Source: Limanda limanda (lineage: Eukaryota > Chordata > Actinopteri > Pleuronectiformes > Pleuronectidae). From it: a stretch of DNA of 64,000 nt. Shown here piece after piece: positions 13,601 through 24,085 of the stretch (positions are counted from its first letter, which is position 1; each line of letters opens with the position of its first letter). The notes below the pieces were generated by a model. It searched no databases. It had not been told where the DNA came from and saw only the letters and a program-made list of their open reading frames with translations. Location of the stretch: NCBI RefSeq assembly GCF_963576545.1, contig NC_083638.1, positions 29,225,900 to 29,289,899 of the forward strand. The letters are read 5' to 3'. A program made the position numbers and the translations under genes.

Positions 13601-13760
13601 GGGAAACCTCACCCAAAAATGTCCCAGAATCACTTTTGGAGTTTCAGGGGTAAAAAGCGTTGCAGCAAACTCCAATATAATTAAGTAAATGGTGACCACT
13701 TCTTCAAACGTAAAAAAACAACAGGAAAAAAAACATTAAATACCTCTGATTTCAGTTACA
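13600..13760. repeat. Single arm of the 5897-type foldback MITE
   Basis: CTCACCCAAAAATG, then CACTTTTGGAGTTTCAGGGG, then TTGCAGCAAACTCC and AAGTAAATGGTGACC match the arm of the MITE at 5897-6376 in the same order. A later pair of words, GGCTAAGTGTCC and GGACATTTAGGC (about 13773-13845), suggests part of the centre remains. The right arm is missing. Confidence 0.7.
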
Positions 13761-15435
13761 CCATGTTTTTAGGCTAAGTGTCCTTTGCTATCCTCCCCCG
13801 GGCTTGTGTTCAAGCGTGGATCACAGTGGACATTTAGGCTAAAGACATAGTGTAAGTGTTGTTTCGATAGGAACTGTGATAATTCTGTTGATACTACCTG
13901 TATATTACTTTTACGATACAATGACCTAAAAATACTACCAGCTCTCTCTCATTGTGTGACAGTAGCAGAAATCTCGAGTACAGGAGTTAATGAAAAGCAT
14001 TTAAAGGTAAAGGCTACATGCCTAAATTTGTAAAACTTTGAGTCTATAGGACACACAGGTGTGGCAATCACTGCTTATTCATGTGAAGTCCTTCCAAACA
14101 GGATCATGGCCAAATGTGTGTGTCCGTGTGGACAAAAGGTGGAAGGGAGCCATCTGTCACTGAGATATTAGTTTTCCCAGCAGCCACAGTTACATTTGGG
14201 CTAAACTTATTATACTTATAAATGTAATTGCTCTATGATTGATAATGCACTCTGCTTAAACCCTGTAGGTATCCCACGTGTTCCCTCGTACATTGGCCCT
14301 AGAGGATTATGTAGCAAACTTTGCTTCATACAACAAATGGAGGTGTGTGTTAATGCAAAGTGATGGATGGAAGCATCTGAGCTTAATTGTTAACCCAATT
14401 TGCTGTTAATGGCTTGTATCTGCTTCAGATGCCCAGGTACCTGTGTACCACATCTAGCTAATATAAAACCAACTTCCATAAAACACAGTCACACACATAT
14501 TGTGTTTGTGTGACACCAAGGTAAAGTAGCTAAATCAATAACCTGAGGTGCAAAAAAGAGAACCGCATGCATGGTTTGACTTGGAACACTATCAGTGATA
14601 AACACATTCCTATGTATGTACCTGATAGTGAAGTGAAAGGCAGCGAGCAGGCGGCACACATACCTCCCTCAGGGATACAGCACTTGCACTGGAAGCAATT
14701 AATTACTGAGCCTTTATACCCACAACTATTAGGAGTTGTGTAATGAAACTGGGATTCAAATGTATACTTTGTGTGTGTCTGTGTGTGTGTCTATGCGGGC
14801 TTGTCTTAGTCTTAAGTTAATGCAGGTAGACTGGTGGTCTGATGGGAGGATCTGCAAAAACAAAGCGATTAATGAATAATGCAGGAATTGTCCACACAAA
14901 CACATACACACACAGAAACACACTAACATGCAGGCTCAGCAGTAACACATACACTCACATAAAAATACATCAGGTGTCCCCAGTGTGTGTGTTCGAGTGA
15001 ATGTACCATATGTGTGTGAGACAGAGAGGTTGATAGATTTTATGTGAAGGGTCCATTGCTATGTCCACGTTTTCTTTAAAGGTGGGCGGCAGGTAGTGAG
15101 GACTCTCTGCTGAATATTAATGACAGTTGTACAGTGCAGAGCGGTGCACCCCTGTGTCTGTGGATTTGTCATATACCAGCATGATATCACAACTGTTTGG
15201 CTTTGCTGCTACAGAGTTTGAACCGTGGGAGTCTGCGTATAGTGACATTTTCTCTTGTTTGTTTTGGATTTATTTATCATAGTAAAGGATCCATTGAATT
15301 CCCCAACTCCAATGATATCAAAACCATTGCACTACACTTGTACTATCAGAGCTCAAATAGTATGTTTACAACAACATTTGATCTTTTAAGCAGTGATTGT
15401 CTTTATGAATACATGTAGTAGAATCTTTGTAACAC
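13761..15435. other. No recognisable gene
   Basis: Intergenic DNA with short TG/CA runs (about 14768-15020). A 73-codon open frame at 15197-15418 has no recognisable motif. Confidence 0.5.
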
Positions 15436-15565
15436 AGCACTTTTGTGAAAGAACGGTACTTTTTAAAAATGTATTTTCCTCCGAACACAAAAAGGCTGAA
15501 CTGCATGTCCATTACTTATATATTAAAGAACTCTTGAATTCCTTTAATAACAAAAGTAAAATAGC

Positions 15566-15784
15566 ATGATCAAACCATTTCTCCAAATGAATCACCATAA
15601 TCCCAGATTCCTTTTTATAACAATCAATAGACTTATAAACCCTGCTCCTTCTGCCCTTCTAGCCACTGCACATACTGACTATAGGCAAAAACTAATCAGA
15701 ACTAGCATTGCACCAACCACCACCATCATCCCAAACATCGCAGAGCATCCTGCCCGACCCATTCTACTTAAGGCCCATTTATAG
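15566..15784 (+). pseudogene. L2-type LINE, segment upstream of the reverse transcriptase
   Basis: Open frame with NPRFLFITINRLINPAPS, the linker between endonuclease and reverse transcriptase in fish L2-like LINEs (typically NPRFLFSTINRLLNP). It ends where a DNA-element fragment interrupts the LINE. An almost identical copy lies at 19951-20169. Confidence 0.65.
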
Positions 15785-16080
15785 TCGTTTTTTACACACG
15801 CACGTACGCAGCTTCTACGGACTCGTTTTGGTTTATAGTTCCCCCACGGTTGCGAGTGTTGCAACGCAATTCACCGCCAGACCACTAGGGGGAGTAATGT
15901 TTTTTGTTGAAGTCGGCTCTTCTTCGTGTGTGGCACACTTTTATTTACATCACCACGGCGGCTCCTCGGGTGACGGGTTATACTAGTGGTCATAGTTTTG
16001 GATCTTTTCTGCCAAGTGCTCTTCTATTTTGGTCCATATTCGTTCTTCTAAATCTTCCGTGGTTTCCGCAGTTTCCAGAA
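15776..16080. mobile_element. DNA-element fragment inserted in L2
   Basis: Interrupts the LINE reading. Begins near GGCCCATTTATAGTCG, with ACGCACGTACGC soon after. Unit 2 keeps only the first about 70 bases (20158-20230, with an expanded ACGC run), and its deletion continues into the reverse transcriptase. The GGCC..TTTATA start resembles Harbinger-type MITE ends, but I could not match a right end. Confidence 0.4.
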
Positions 16081-16084
16081 TTAT

Positions 16085-17066
16085 GAATTGCTCCCTTTCT
16101 TCTGGCTAAGTCCCTGATTATTGTAAGAAAGCCACCATTCAACATTTATTTAAAAAGCCAAATCTGGACAAGTACTCCCACAAAATTATAGGCCCATTTC
16201 AAAAACCCCATTCATATCAAAATTATAGAAAAGTTGGTTCTGCTAGGTGTGTGAATGAGAATAACATTTTTAACAAATTACAGTCAACAAATGACTGAGT
16301 GCGGAAAATGCTCTTCTTAAAATGACTCAAGATATATTTTTGTCTGCCCATGCTGGTGATTAAGCCGTATTACTGCTCCTTGACCTCAGTGCCGCATTTG
16401 ACACCATTGATCATAAGATTCTGATCAATAGACTAACGCAATGCGTCGGCATATCTGGAACTGCCCTAAAATGGTTCAAATCATATCCCTCAGATAGACT
16501 AATCTCTGTTTCCATTGGAAATAACATCTCATCCTTGGCCCCACTAATGTGCAAAGTGCCAGGTGGTTCGATTCTTGGTCTCATACTATTTTTGCTGTAC
16601 ATGCTCCCATTAGGAAACATCATCAGCCATTTTAATGGGATATCATATCATTCCTTTGCCGATGACACCCAAATAACCTTGTCCGTCAAGCCAGACAATG
16701 TCAGCCGTGTGAGTGTCCTAACAGAGAGCCTGTCCGCTATTGAGGAATGGATGTCACTTAACATCCTTCAGTTAACTTCAAACAAAACAGAAATAATAAT
16801 CTTCGACCAGCTAGCAGGCAGAACACTATCATTTCTTGGTCCCCTGGCAGCCAATATTAAGACGACAGCTAAAAATCTAGGTATCACATTCGATTCTCAT
16901 CTGAACTTCAAAACACATTTTAATCAAATCATGCTACTTCCATCGACCAAATATTTCTAAAATCAGATTGGTTCTATCTCTCCCTGACTTAGAGCTAATA
17001 TATGCCTTTGCTTTCTCCTGCCTGGATTATTGTAACGCCTTGTATACATGCTTTAGCCAAACAATA
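16085..17066 (+). pseudogene. L2-type LINE reverse transcriptase, broken
   Basis: Contains in order the [16 protein letters not shown] block (first catalytic D) at about 16390, a [15 protein letters not shown] block at about 16557, and the catalytic FADDTQ at about 16658, then an [14 protein letters not shown] block. The open stretch 16535-16960 is uninterrupted, but the part before it has frameshifts and stops. The C-terminal part continues to 17066, where the duplication junction cuts it; the corresponding part continues at 20240. Non-functional. Confidence 0.8.
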
Positions 17067-17116
17067 GCACTTTTGTGAAAGAACGGTACTTTTTTAAAAT
17101 GTATTTTCCTCCGAAC

Positions 17117-18175
17117 TAGGGCTGCAACTAACGACTATTCTGATAGTCGATTAGTCACCGATTATTGAAACGATTAATCGACTAATCGGATTATGTGACA
17201 CAAATTCTCAATTGCTCTTATTTAGCAAACAGCTTTTAAATTTAGCTTGAGGTTGTTCAAGGCATGTGATGACTGAAAATAAAGACAATAAAGATTGATA
17301 CTTTATTAAAAAAATGTCTTTTAATAAACTTTGTTGCATATAAGGGTACTGTTGACACAAAAGCAAAGACAAATCAAGTTTTTGTCCATTTAAAACCAAG
17401 GACTGGCAAAGTGCTAATAAAAAAAAATAATTTAAATTTAAGTTTCCCTTTTTACAGTGAACCAAGAACAGGCCAAGTGCTGGTACTAAAAATAAATTAA
17501 AAATCAAGTATCCATTTTTCGTGTTAACAAAAAAGGACAGGTAAATTAACATTAATAAAAACATCAACAAACGAAACTACAGTCTTCTTCGGACTAAATC
17601 GTTTTGATTAAAAAAGGACGTTTGTCAGGCAATAGGATAATATTTCGCTTTTAAACTCGTTAAAAAAAAGTTAAACCGTATTGTTGTAATGGATTCTATA
17701 ATCCTGCGCGCAGGTATATACGTGTAATTATAACATCTGACAGAGGCGAGTCCGCATCGTCTCCGTTACGAAGTCACACGTGACTCCTCCTCCTCACATG
17801 CGCGTGTCCTGCTTCCATGGAGAGCAGGTCCGCTGTACAGATTCTGCAGGTTGTTTTTTTCGGGCTGTTACGGGTGAAGTTCTCCCGAACTTTTTACTTC
17901 CTGGTGCGCGACTGCGCGCGGCAGCGGACGCCGACATCGGTCCGGGTTTTATCGCTATTGCACATGCGCGACTTTCAGAGATAGGAAGGGAGCGAGTTGG
18001 CTCACTCCTCAGGTACTTCCATCAGCACCTCCGGTAAAACGACGTTTAGTACCGGTGCGCCGCACGAGAAACATGCGCTATGACGTAACCAACGAATCAT
18101 CGACGGGTAAATTCGTCGGCGACTATTTTGGTCATCGATTTTTGTCGACGACGTCGACTAATCGTTGCACCCCTA
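17117..18175. mobile_element. Non-autonomous hAT element, 1059 bp, 8-bp TSD
   Basis: Ends are TAGGGCTGCAAC and its near inverse GTTGCACCCCTA. CTCCGAAC flanks it on both sides (17109-17116 and 18176-18183), an exact 8-bp duplication. Unit 1 of the tandem duplication carries CTCCGAAC once at the same place, which proves the boundaries. Subterminal words such as CGATTAATCG and CGTCGACTAATCG repeat, as in hAT ends. No transposase. The open frame at 17780-18037 is a by-product of its GC-rich centre. Confidence 0.95.
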
Positions 18176-18244
18176 CTCCGAACACAAAAAGGCTGAACTG
18201 CATGTCCATTACTTATATATTAAAGAACTCTTGAATTCCTTTAA

Positions 18245-19928
18245 AGGTCCCCTCGTATGCCCATTTTACCACAGTTGATATGGTTCCTTGGGGTCTTAAT
18301 GAAATGTCTGTAACATTTTTTGGTCAAAATACCACAAGGATCATTTAAAACCACAGCCTTTTTACCCTGTCTAAAACAGCCCTCTGCAGATTGACCTCTT
18401 TTGAGTCCCCCCCCCCCTCTCTCTCTCACCGCCCCGCCCCCCCCTGTCAATCACACACACACACACACATCCACTTTCACGTCTTAAATCTCTCCTTAGC
18501 ATATGTAAGGTTGTTAAAATAATTTTAAGTCACTGTCCTGCAAATATATTTCTGTATTTGTTTGTTGTGTTTCTTCATTGAAGCTACAATTTTAAAACTA
18601 CTACACCCTCTGATAAGGATGTACATTTATTTAAATACATGCATTAGATATGTGTGTATACAGTATATAATTGTATCTGAGCGCTCGCACACACACACAC
18701 ACACACACACGCACACACAGACAGACACACGCACAGATAGACACAGACACACACAGGCAAAGGGATGTGGGGGCTAGCCTTGGAAGCTAACACTGCTGCA
18801 ACTTCTGCGGCGAAATGCACTTAAAACCCCGGGTATGAGTCTATTATAAAGCGAGCGACGGAGGCGGCAGCGAGCTGCTGGTGACCGGCACCGGTTCGTG
18901 CAGCTCGGGCTGCGTGGAGCAAATCTGTAAGAGCCACAAAAGTTATAATGTGCAGCTCTCTGCCCCCCTCCTCCTCCTCCGCTTCGCCACCCTGGCGCTG
19001 AGCGAGCCCACCGGCACCGGTACAATGCAACCGGAGACCGGGGGGGGTTCCTTGAACACGTTCCAATGCTAGTTTCTAACAAAGACAGACACACACAGAA
19101 GCTACGAGTCGGGTTAGCCTCCGAGTGCATTGTTTTCTATGTAAACGTGCTGCATGCCCGGGACGCCACAAAAATACACACACACAAGCTAGACTCCGAG
19201 AGCTAACAGCGGCACCTCCAAGGAGCCCTCACCGGGACGTCCCGGACCCGACAGCGGCGGTGCACGGAGGTGCCGGTGCCGCAGCTAACGCTAGGCTAGC
19301 GTTAGCGTCGCTAGCAGCAAGCTGTTTTGTATTCAAACATGCTGCTTCCACCGGGGCAAAACACACACACAGAAGCCAGCGTTAGCTGCTGCTGCTAACA
19401 ACAACAAAGTCACATCCAGTTGAGGCAGCATAACCACAGCATCAACACAGTGAAGCAGCTCCGAGCTCCTACCTGGAAAAAACACCAACAGCTCACTCTC
19501 CCGGCTCTCGCCTCCCGGGCTCCAGGCTACGGGCTATGGGCTACGCGGTGGCTCTCGGTGGTCGAATTCGTTTCATGCTGCTAGATAGCTTATCCAAGTG
19601 TTTACAAGGCTCGCAAGAATGCAATCGCGGCGCAAACCGATGGACGGTCAATAAAGTGGGTGGTTCTTAAATCTGTTGTGGTTCCATCGATTGGTGGGTC
19701 GAGTGTTGGTGGGGGTCTCTGCGCTGACGTAACCCTAAACTGCCAATGACGTAAAGAATGCCCATAACCCCATTGGACGCTCGCTAGCGCATACTTCCTG
19801 ACATAGAGGAACCACACCAGATCGCGGGAGTTGTGTTTTTCCACAGTTTTCGGGACGGTAGACATGCCAGATACCCAAATTAACGTGTAGAAGCACTACA
19901 AAAGTGGAATTTTCATACGATGGGACCT
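18245..19928. mobile_element. piggyBac-like non-autonomous element, 1684 bp, TTAA target
   Basis: Flanked by TTAA (18241-18244 and 19929-19932). Ends AGGTCCCCTCGTATG and its near inverse CATACGATGGGACCT form a TIR of about 15 bp. Unit 1 of the duplication has the uninterrupted CCTTTAATAAC site, so both boundaries are certain. Inside are a CA microsatellite (about 18688-18712) and a CpG-rich 18830-19560 segment with GCTAGC-type words. No piggyBac transposase. Related copies lie at 38190-39605 and 45770-46929, both reversed. Confidence 0.9.
18830..19560. promoter_or_regulatory. CpG-rich internal segment of the piggyBac-like element
   Basis: Markedly richer in G, C and CpG than the surrounding AT-rich DNA, with short clusters such as GCCGCCTC-type and GCTAACGCTAGGCTAGCG. 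Its composition is that of a CpG-island promoter, and part of it (about 18780-19110) is shared with the copy at 45770-46140. No transcription start or exon can be shown. Confidence 0.35.
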
Positions 19929-20239
19929 TTAATAACAAAAGTAAAATAGCATGATCAAACCATTTCTCCAAATGAATCACCATAATCCCAGATTCCTTTT
20001 TATAACAATCAATAGACTTATAAACCCTGCTCCTTCTGCCCTTCTAGCCACTGCACATACTGACTATAGGCAAAAACTAATCAGAACTAGCATTGCACCA
20101 ACCACCACCATCATCCCAAACATCGCAGAGCATCCTGCCCGACCCATTCTACTTAAGGCCGATTTATAGTCGTTTTTTACGCACGCACGCACGCACGCAC
20201 GCACGCAGCTTCTACGGACTCGTTTTGGTTTTAATCCAA

Positions 20240-20790
20240 TCATGCTACTTCCATCGACCAAATATTTCTAAAATCAGATTGGTTCTATCTCTCCCTGATT
20301 TAGAGCTAATATATGCCTTTGCTTTCTCCTGCCTGGATTATTGTAACGCCTTGTATACGTGCTTTAGCCAAACAATAGTGACTCGTTTGCAGCTTGTTCA
20401 AAACACTGCTGCTCGTATTTTACCAAAAAACAAACCGTCAAGCCAATCCTTGCGTTCCTTCACTGGTTACCAGTTAAATTCAGGGTTGATTTTAAGATTA
20501 TTTTAATAACTTTAAAGCTCGTCATGGGCTGGCCTCCACATACATTTAGCAGCTCTTGACCCCTATAAGTTGGTCGTAGCCTGAGATCTGTGAGAATGTC
20601 CCTGTTGGCTGTCCCTTGGTCAAGGCCGGCTACTCAAGGTGACTGGGCTTTCTGTGTCAGGACTCCAAGGCTCTGGAACTCCATGTCTGATGTGATGAGG
20701 CTCGCTAGCTCACTACTGATCTTTAAATCACTGCTCAAAACCTATTTTTACAGGAAAGCATTTCCAACATGCAACTTGTAATTATTTTCA
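20240..20790 (+). pseudogene. L2-type LINE, C-terminal part
   Basis: Reads LPDLELIYAFAFSCLDYCNA then LVQNTAARIL, the conserved YAFxxSRLDYCNxL and LQxxQNxAARxL blocks that follow the catalytic core in L2 reverse transcriptases, then in shifted frames a block near 20640-20780 that corresponds to the L2 C-terminus (the piece around a GSGTPC-like word). Frameshifts at about 20500 and later. It is the continuation of the L2 copy beyond the tandem duplication. Confidence 0.75.
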
Positions 20791-23703
20791 TTACAAAACT
20801 CAGTCTTGAAGAGTTCAAGTGTGATGTTCCAGATCTGTCTCTGAGAGAGTGATGTAAAGAGTAAAAACAAAGTATTCAGTGGCTGAATGATTGTATTTAT
20901 TAGACCACACTGTTCTTGTTGTTCAGCTGTTATATGCTTTTGTATGCTTCTGCTGTCTATAACAATCTTTTTTTACCACAGTACAATATCACAGGTATTA
21001 TTCATCTTCTGATATTTTTATTCCTCCTGATACGATGCAGCCTGAGCATACGAGATTGCAACATTGAAAACTGTGCACGAATAAATGTCTTAAAACGTTG
21101 ATAAATTAGATGGTGATATGCTGACTGCGGCATGGGGAAGCATCAGGAAAACTGCTGCGACTCTGAGACACTCCTAATGACCATACAGATAGATGAGAGA
21201 GAAAGCGCCGAGAACAGTGAGAGGGCACAGAAAGAGAGAACAGTTTCAATTGGCTGACAAGAGCAAGAACAAAATGAACTTAAAGCAATTCAACATACCC
21301 AAAGTATCTTTTCATTATCTGACCTCTAAAACTGAATTCAGACATGCACTGAACTCTGCATAATCCCCCTATAGGAGGGGCTGCACGTGAGACTCAAAAT
21401 ATCGGAGTCAGTTGTTATGGGTGTGTTTTAAACAAAAAAAACATCTCAGGAGGAAAGAGATTAGCCACATTAAGAACATTGCAAATTACAAGCAACATCG
21501 TCAGAATCATAAATAAAGTACTTAATATGATGCGAGAAGAAAACACTGAGACTTGCCAGTAAATGCGACAGACAAACACGACACTCAACAAGATTGAAAT
21601 AGAGAGGAGACACCAAATAGATTCCATTTTTGATGTGGTGATGAACAATTATGAATAGGCTACGTGATGCAGTTTCAAAAAGTTTGTTAATGTCAGACTG
21701 TTCAGCTAAAGCAGAGAAGAGGTGTAGTTAACGTGTGATGAGGTCGATCTGAGGGGAAGTGTTCAGACAGAGGTGAATCTAATCAGGACAGGGCAGACTT
21801 TCGCTCTGGTGGGAAACGCACAAGGGCAGAAAGTGAAATATCTGGAACAAGATGAGAGTTGAGGGGAAAAAAAATTAACCGAGAAACAATGCATGAATGA
21901 CAACACGAAAACATAACCTCGGGAGCAGAGCGGGGCATGACAGATAGTTCCTGTGTTTTTAAAGGGTACATTTCCATAAATTACATGGGCCTTACTGTGA
22001 TATGGTAGATTGGTCCTATTTTGGAGATGGCATTGTTTATAACAACAATACATTTTAAATACTGTGTATGTACATGCTATATAAGCTCAGACAGACAGTG
22101 TCACAGATGTCAGCCACGTATAGAATTAATAGTCTTATTCCACAACAGTGATTATTGTACATGCATGGCTCATTATGTAGTTCAAGGCTTGTTCTTGGTT
22201 TCACCATAAAATCCATTTCAAATTCTCACATGCATCGTGCTCAACAGATAACATTGGCATGTTTGAAATTATTTTGCTGAGAATCTTCAACCATCAGTTT
22301 ACTGTAATGAGAACCAGCAGATTTTATCATCTGTAACTAGCTTGCTAATTTAATTTTTTTTACTCCCATTGATTTATCTTAAAACGCTACATGTCCCTGG
22401 CTAATACTCATCCTCACAGGGTGATGATCTGTGTCGAAGACTTGCACTAAAGAAATACATCAGTCTGTTTATACATGGCGTAACTTTGCACTTTCAAATT
22501 GCAGTGCAGTGCGTGTTAGTCCATCCCATGTGGTTTTGTGACACTGTTAGGGATTTCAGACTCAATCGCAGAGAGCATACATGAGACCTTGGTATAGGTA
22601 GAAAGTCATGGTCTGAGTCATACACAAAATCAGTCCAAAACACTTACACGCAAGGAACAGGCAAAAATCCAGAGACCAAAAAGACAAGCGAGGGTAACAC
22701 AGGAGAGGTCTGCCGAGAGAGCATGTATGAGTAATGATGACAATCTTGCAACTGGGAAATAAACAATGCAGCATAAATGCGGGATTTGTTTATTTAAAAC
22801 CTGGGGGCAGAGCTAATACAGTGCAGGTGAGTTTGTGTCAATGATTGGGATCAGGAAATGTAACGACAGGAAGGCTTTTTCCAAAGTCACTCAATAATCA
22901 CTGAATAGTCCATTACATAGTGAATGCTTTCCAAAGCTTTAGTGACATTTTGATACCCTATATTCTGCACTTAATGTTTCCCACAATGCATCGTGAAGAT
23001 TAGTGTACAACTGATGTTGAACCTAGGAGAGACGAGAAGAGAGAGGGAAGCAGGAGCAGCCAGACCTGTCGTCATGTAAATACGAGTATAGAACAGCATC
23101 ACAGCACAAACTAAACAGACGAGTTTATTTCTACCTTTCCATCTTCACGTACAGTCAATGATTAAAAGTGTTAGTTGATTAAGGTTTTCAGCAGGGCTCC
23201 AGACTGGGACCAAATAGTCACATTTTGCAAACTGTTTCTGGAGACAGTGGAAGTACATTTTAAAACTACTCACATCACTGAGACTTGCAAAAATTCTCCC
23301 CTGTTTTTTGTTAAAATCATCATTGCAGTCAAGTGAAATACCAGGAGCGATTGTGTGTGCTCCTTTTCAGACTGAGAGCGAGGTGGAGTCTATACACACA
23401 GACAAACAGGCCCCAGGGCCCGGCCCCCACTCACTCACACACTTTGATCAGAGTGGAACCAAGCTGTAGTTTCCTGGTTCCTGCCTCCACTCTCCTGCTG
23501 ACCTGCTCTCACTTTAACTAATTAACTTCAACACTCATCACTAGTTATTGGGACCTGATCAGTACATGAGGTTTACTGAAAGTTTGTTAGATTCACTCCA
23601 GTACAACATGAGACTCAGTCTTAAAGTAAATAGAGTGACACAGATTTATCATCCGACACAATCGATTTATCACTAAAAACATGATTGTAAGTTTGTCACC
23701 TAA
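20791..23703. other. No recognisable gene
   Basis: Unassigned DNA. The first few tens of bases may be the 3' UTR of the L2 copy. Open frames at 21415-21648, 21763-22053 and 22562-22774 (minus) have no recognisable motif. Confidence 0.5.
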
Positions 23704-24085
23704 ATCAATCAATCAATCAATCAATCAATCAAGTTTTATTTGTATAGCCCACATTCACAAATCACAATTCGTCTCATAGGGCTTTAACATGGTGTGACAT
23801 CCTCTGTCCTTAACCCTCAACAAGAGTAAGGAAAAACTACTAAAAACCTTTTTAATGCCGCCAGTTAGAATCCATTATCAGCTGCCGCCTCGGTCGTGGT
23901 CCACCATCATCCGATGCCAACGCGACACAGGATCCTCCATTACCACTACGATCAGCAGGCACGATACAGAATCCACCGAACTGGATCCACCATTGCGACC
24001 TCTGACGCGCAATCCACAATGATATCCATGGTGCGGCCACAGCTGTGGCCCTGCATCCGCGGGCGCTAAGGCATAGAAACTCCGG
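23704..24085 (-). repeat. Non-LTR retroelement 3' tail, minus strand, with (TGATT)n-like tail
   Basis: On the minus strand the order is a GC-rich stretch, TTTTTCCTTACTCTTGTTGA (about 23818-23840), the block GACAGAGGATGTCACACC, a TATACAAATAAAA end and a run of TGAT units (AATC on the plus strand, 23704-23732). This is the 3' end of an L2/CR1-type LINE or a SINE that uses its tail. The other copy at 5160 is on the plus strand. Confidence 0.7.

Larger units (their letters stand above)
15436..17066 (+). repeat. Tandem duplication, unit 1 (L2-containing)
   Basis: Starts GCACTTTTGTGAAAGAACGG and ends TTTAGCCAAACAATA. The same start occurs at 17067 and the same end at about 20377, so the two units abut directly. 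Unit 1 keeps the L2 reverse transcriptase core missing from unit 2, and lacks the hAT and piggyBac-like insertions present in unit 2. It therefore shows the sequence before those insertions (CTCCGAAC single at about 15480; CCTTTAATAAC single at about 15541). Confidence 0.85.
17067..20377 (+). repeat. Tandem duplication, unit 2 (with two later insertions)
   Basis: Begins GCACTTTTGTGAAAGAACGG like unit 1, runs through the same L2 linker (19951-20169) and the same L2 C-terminal block (20240-20377). It has lost about 1.1 kb of reverse transcriptase between about 20230 and 20240 relative to unit 1, and gained the hAT MITE and the piggyBac-like element. Without the insertions it is about 0.6 kb. 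Confidence 0.85.
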
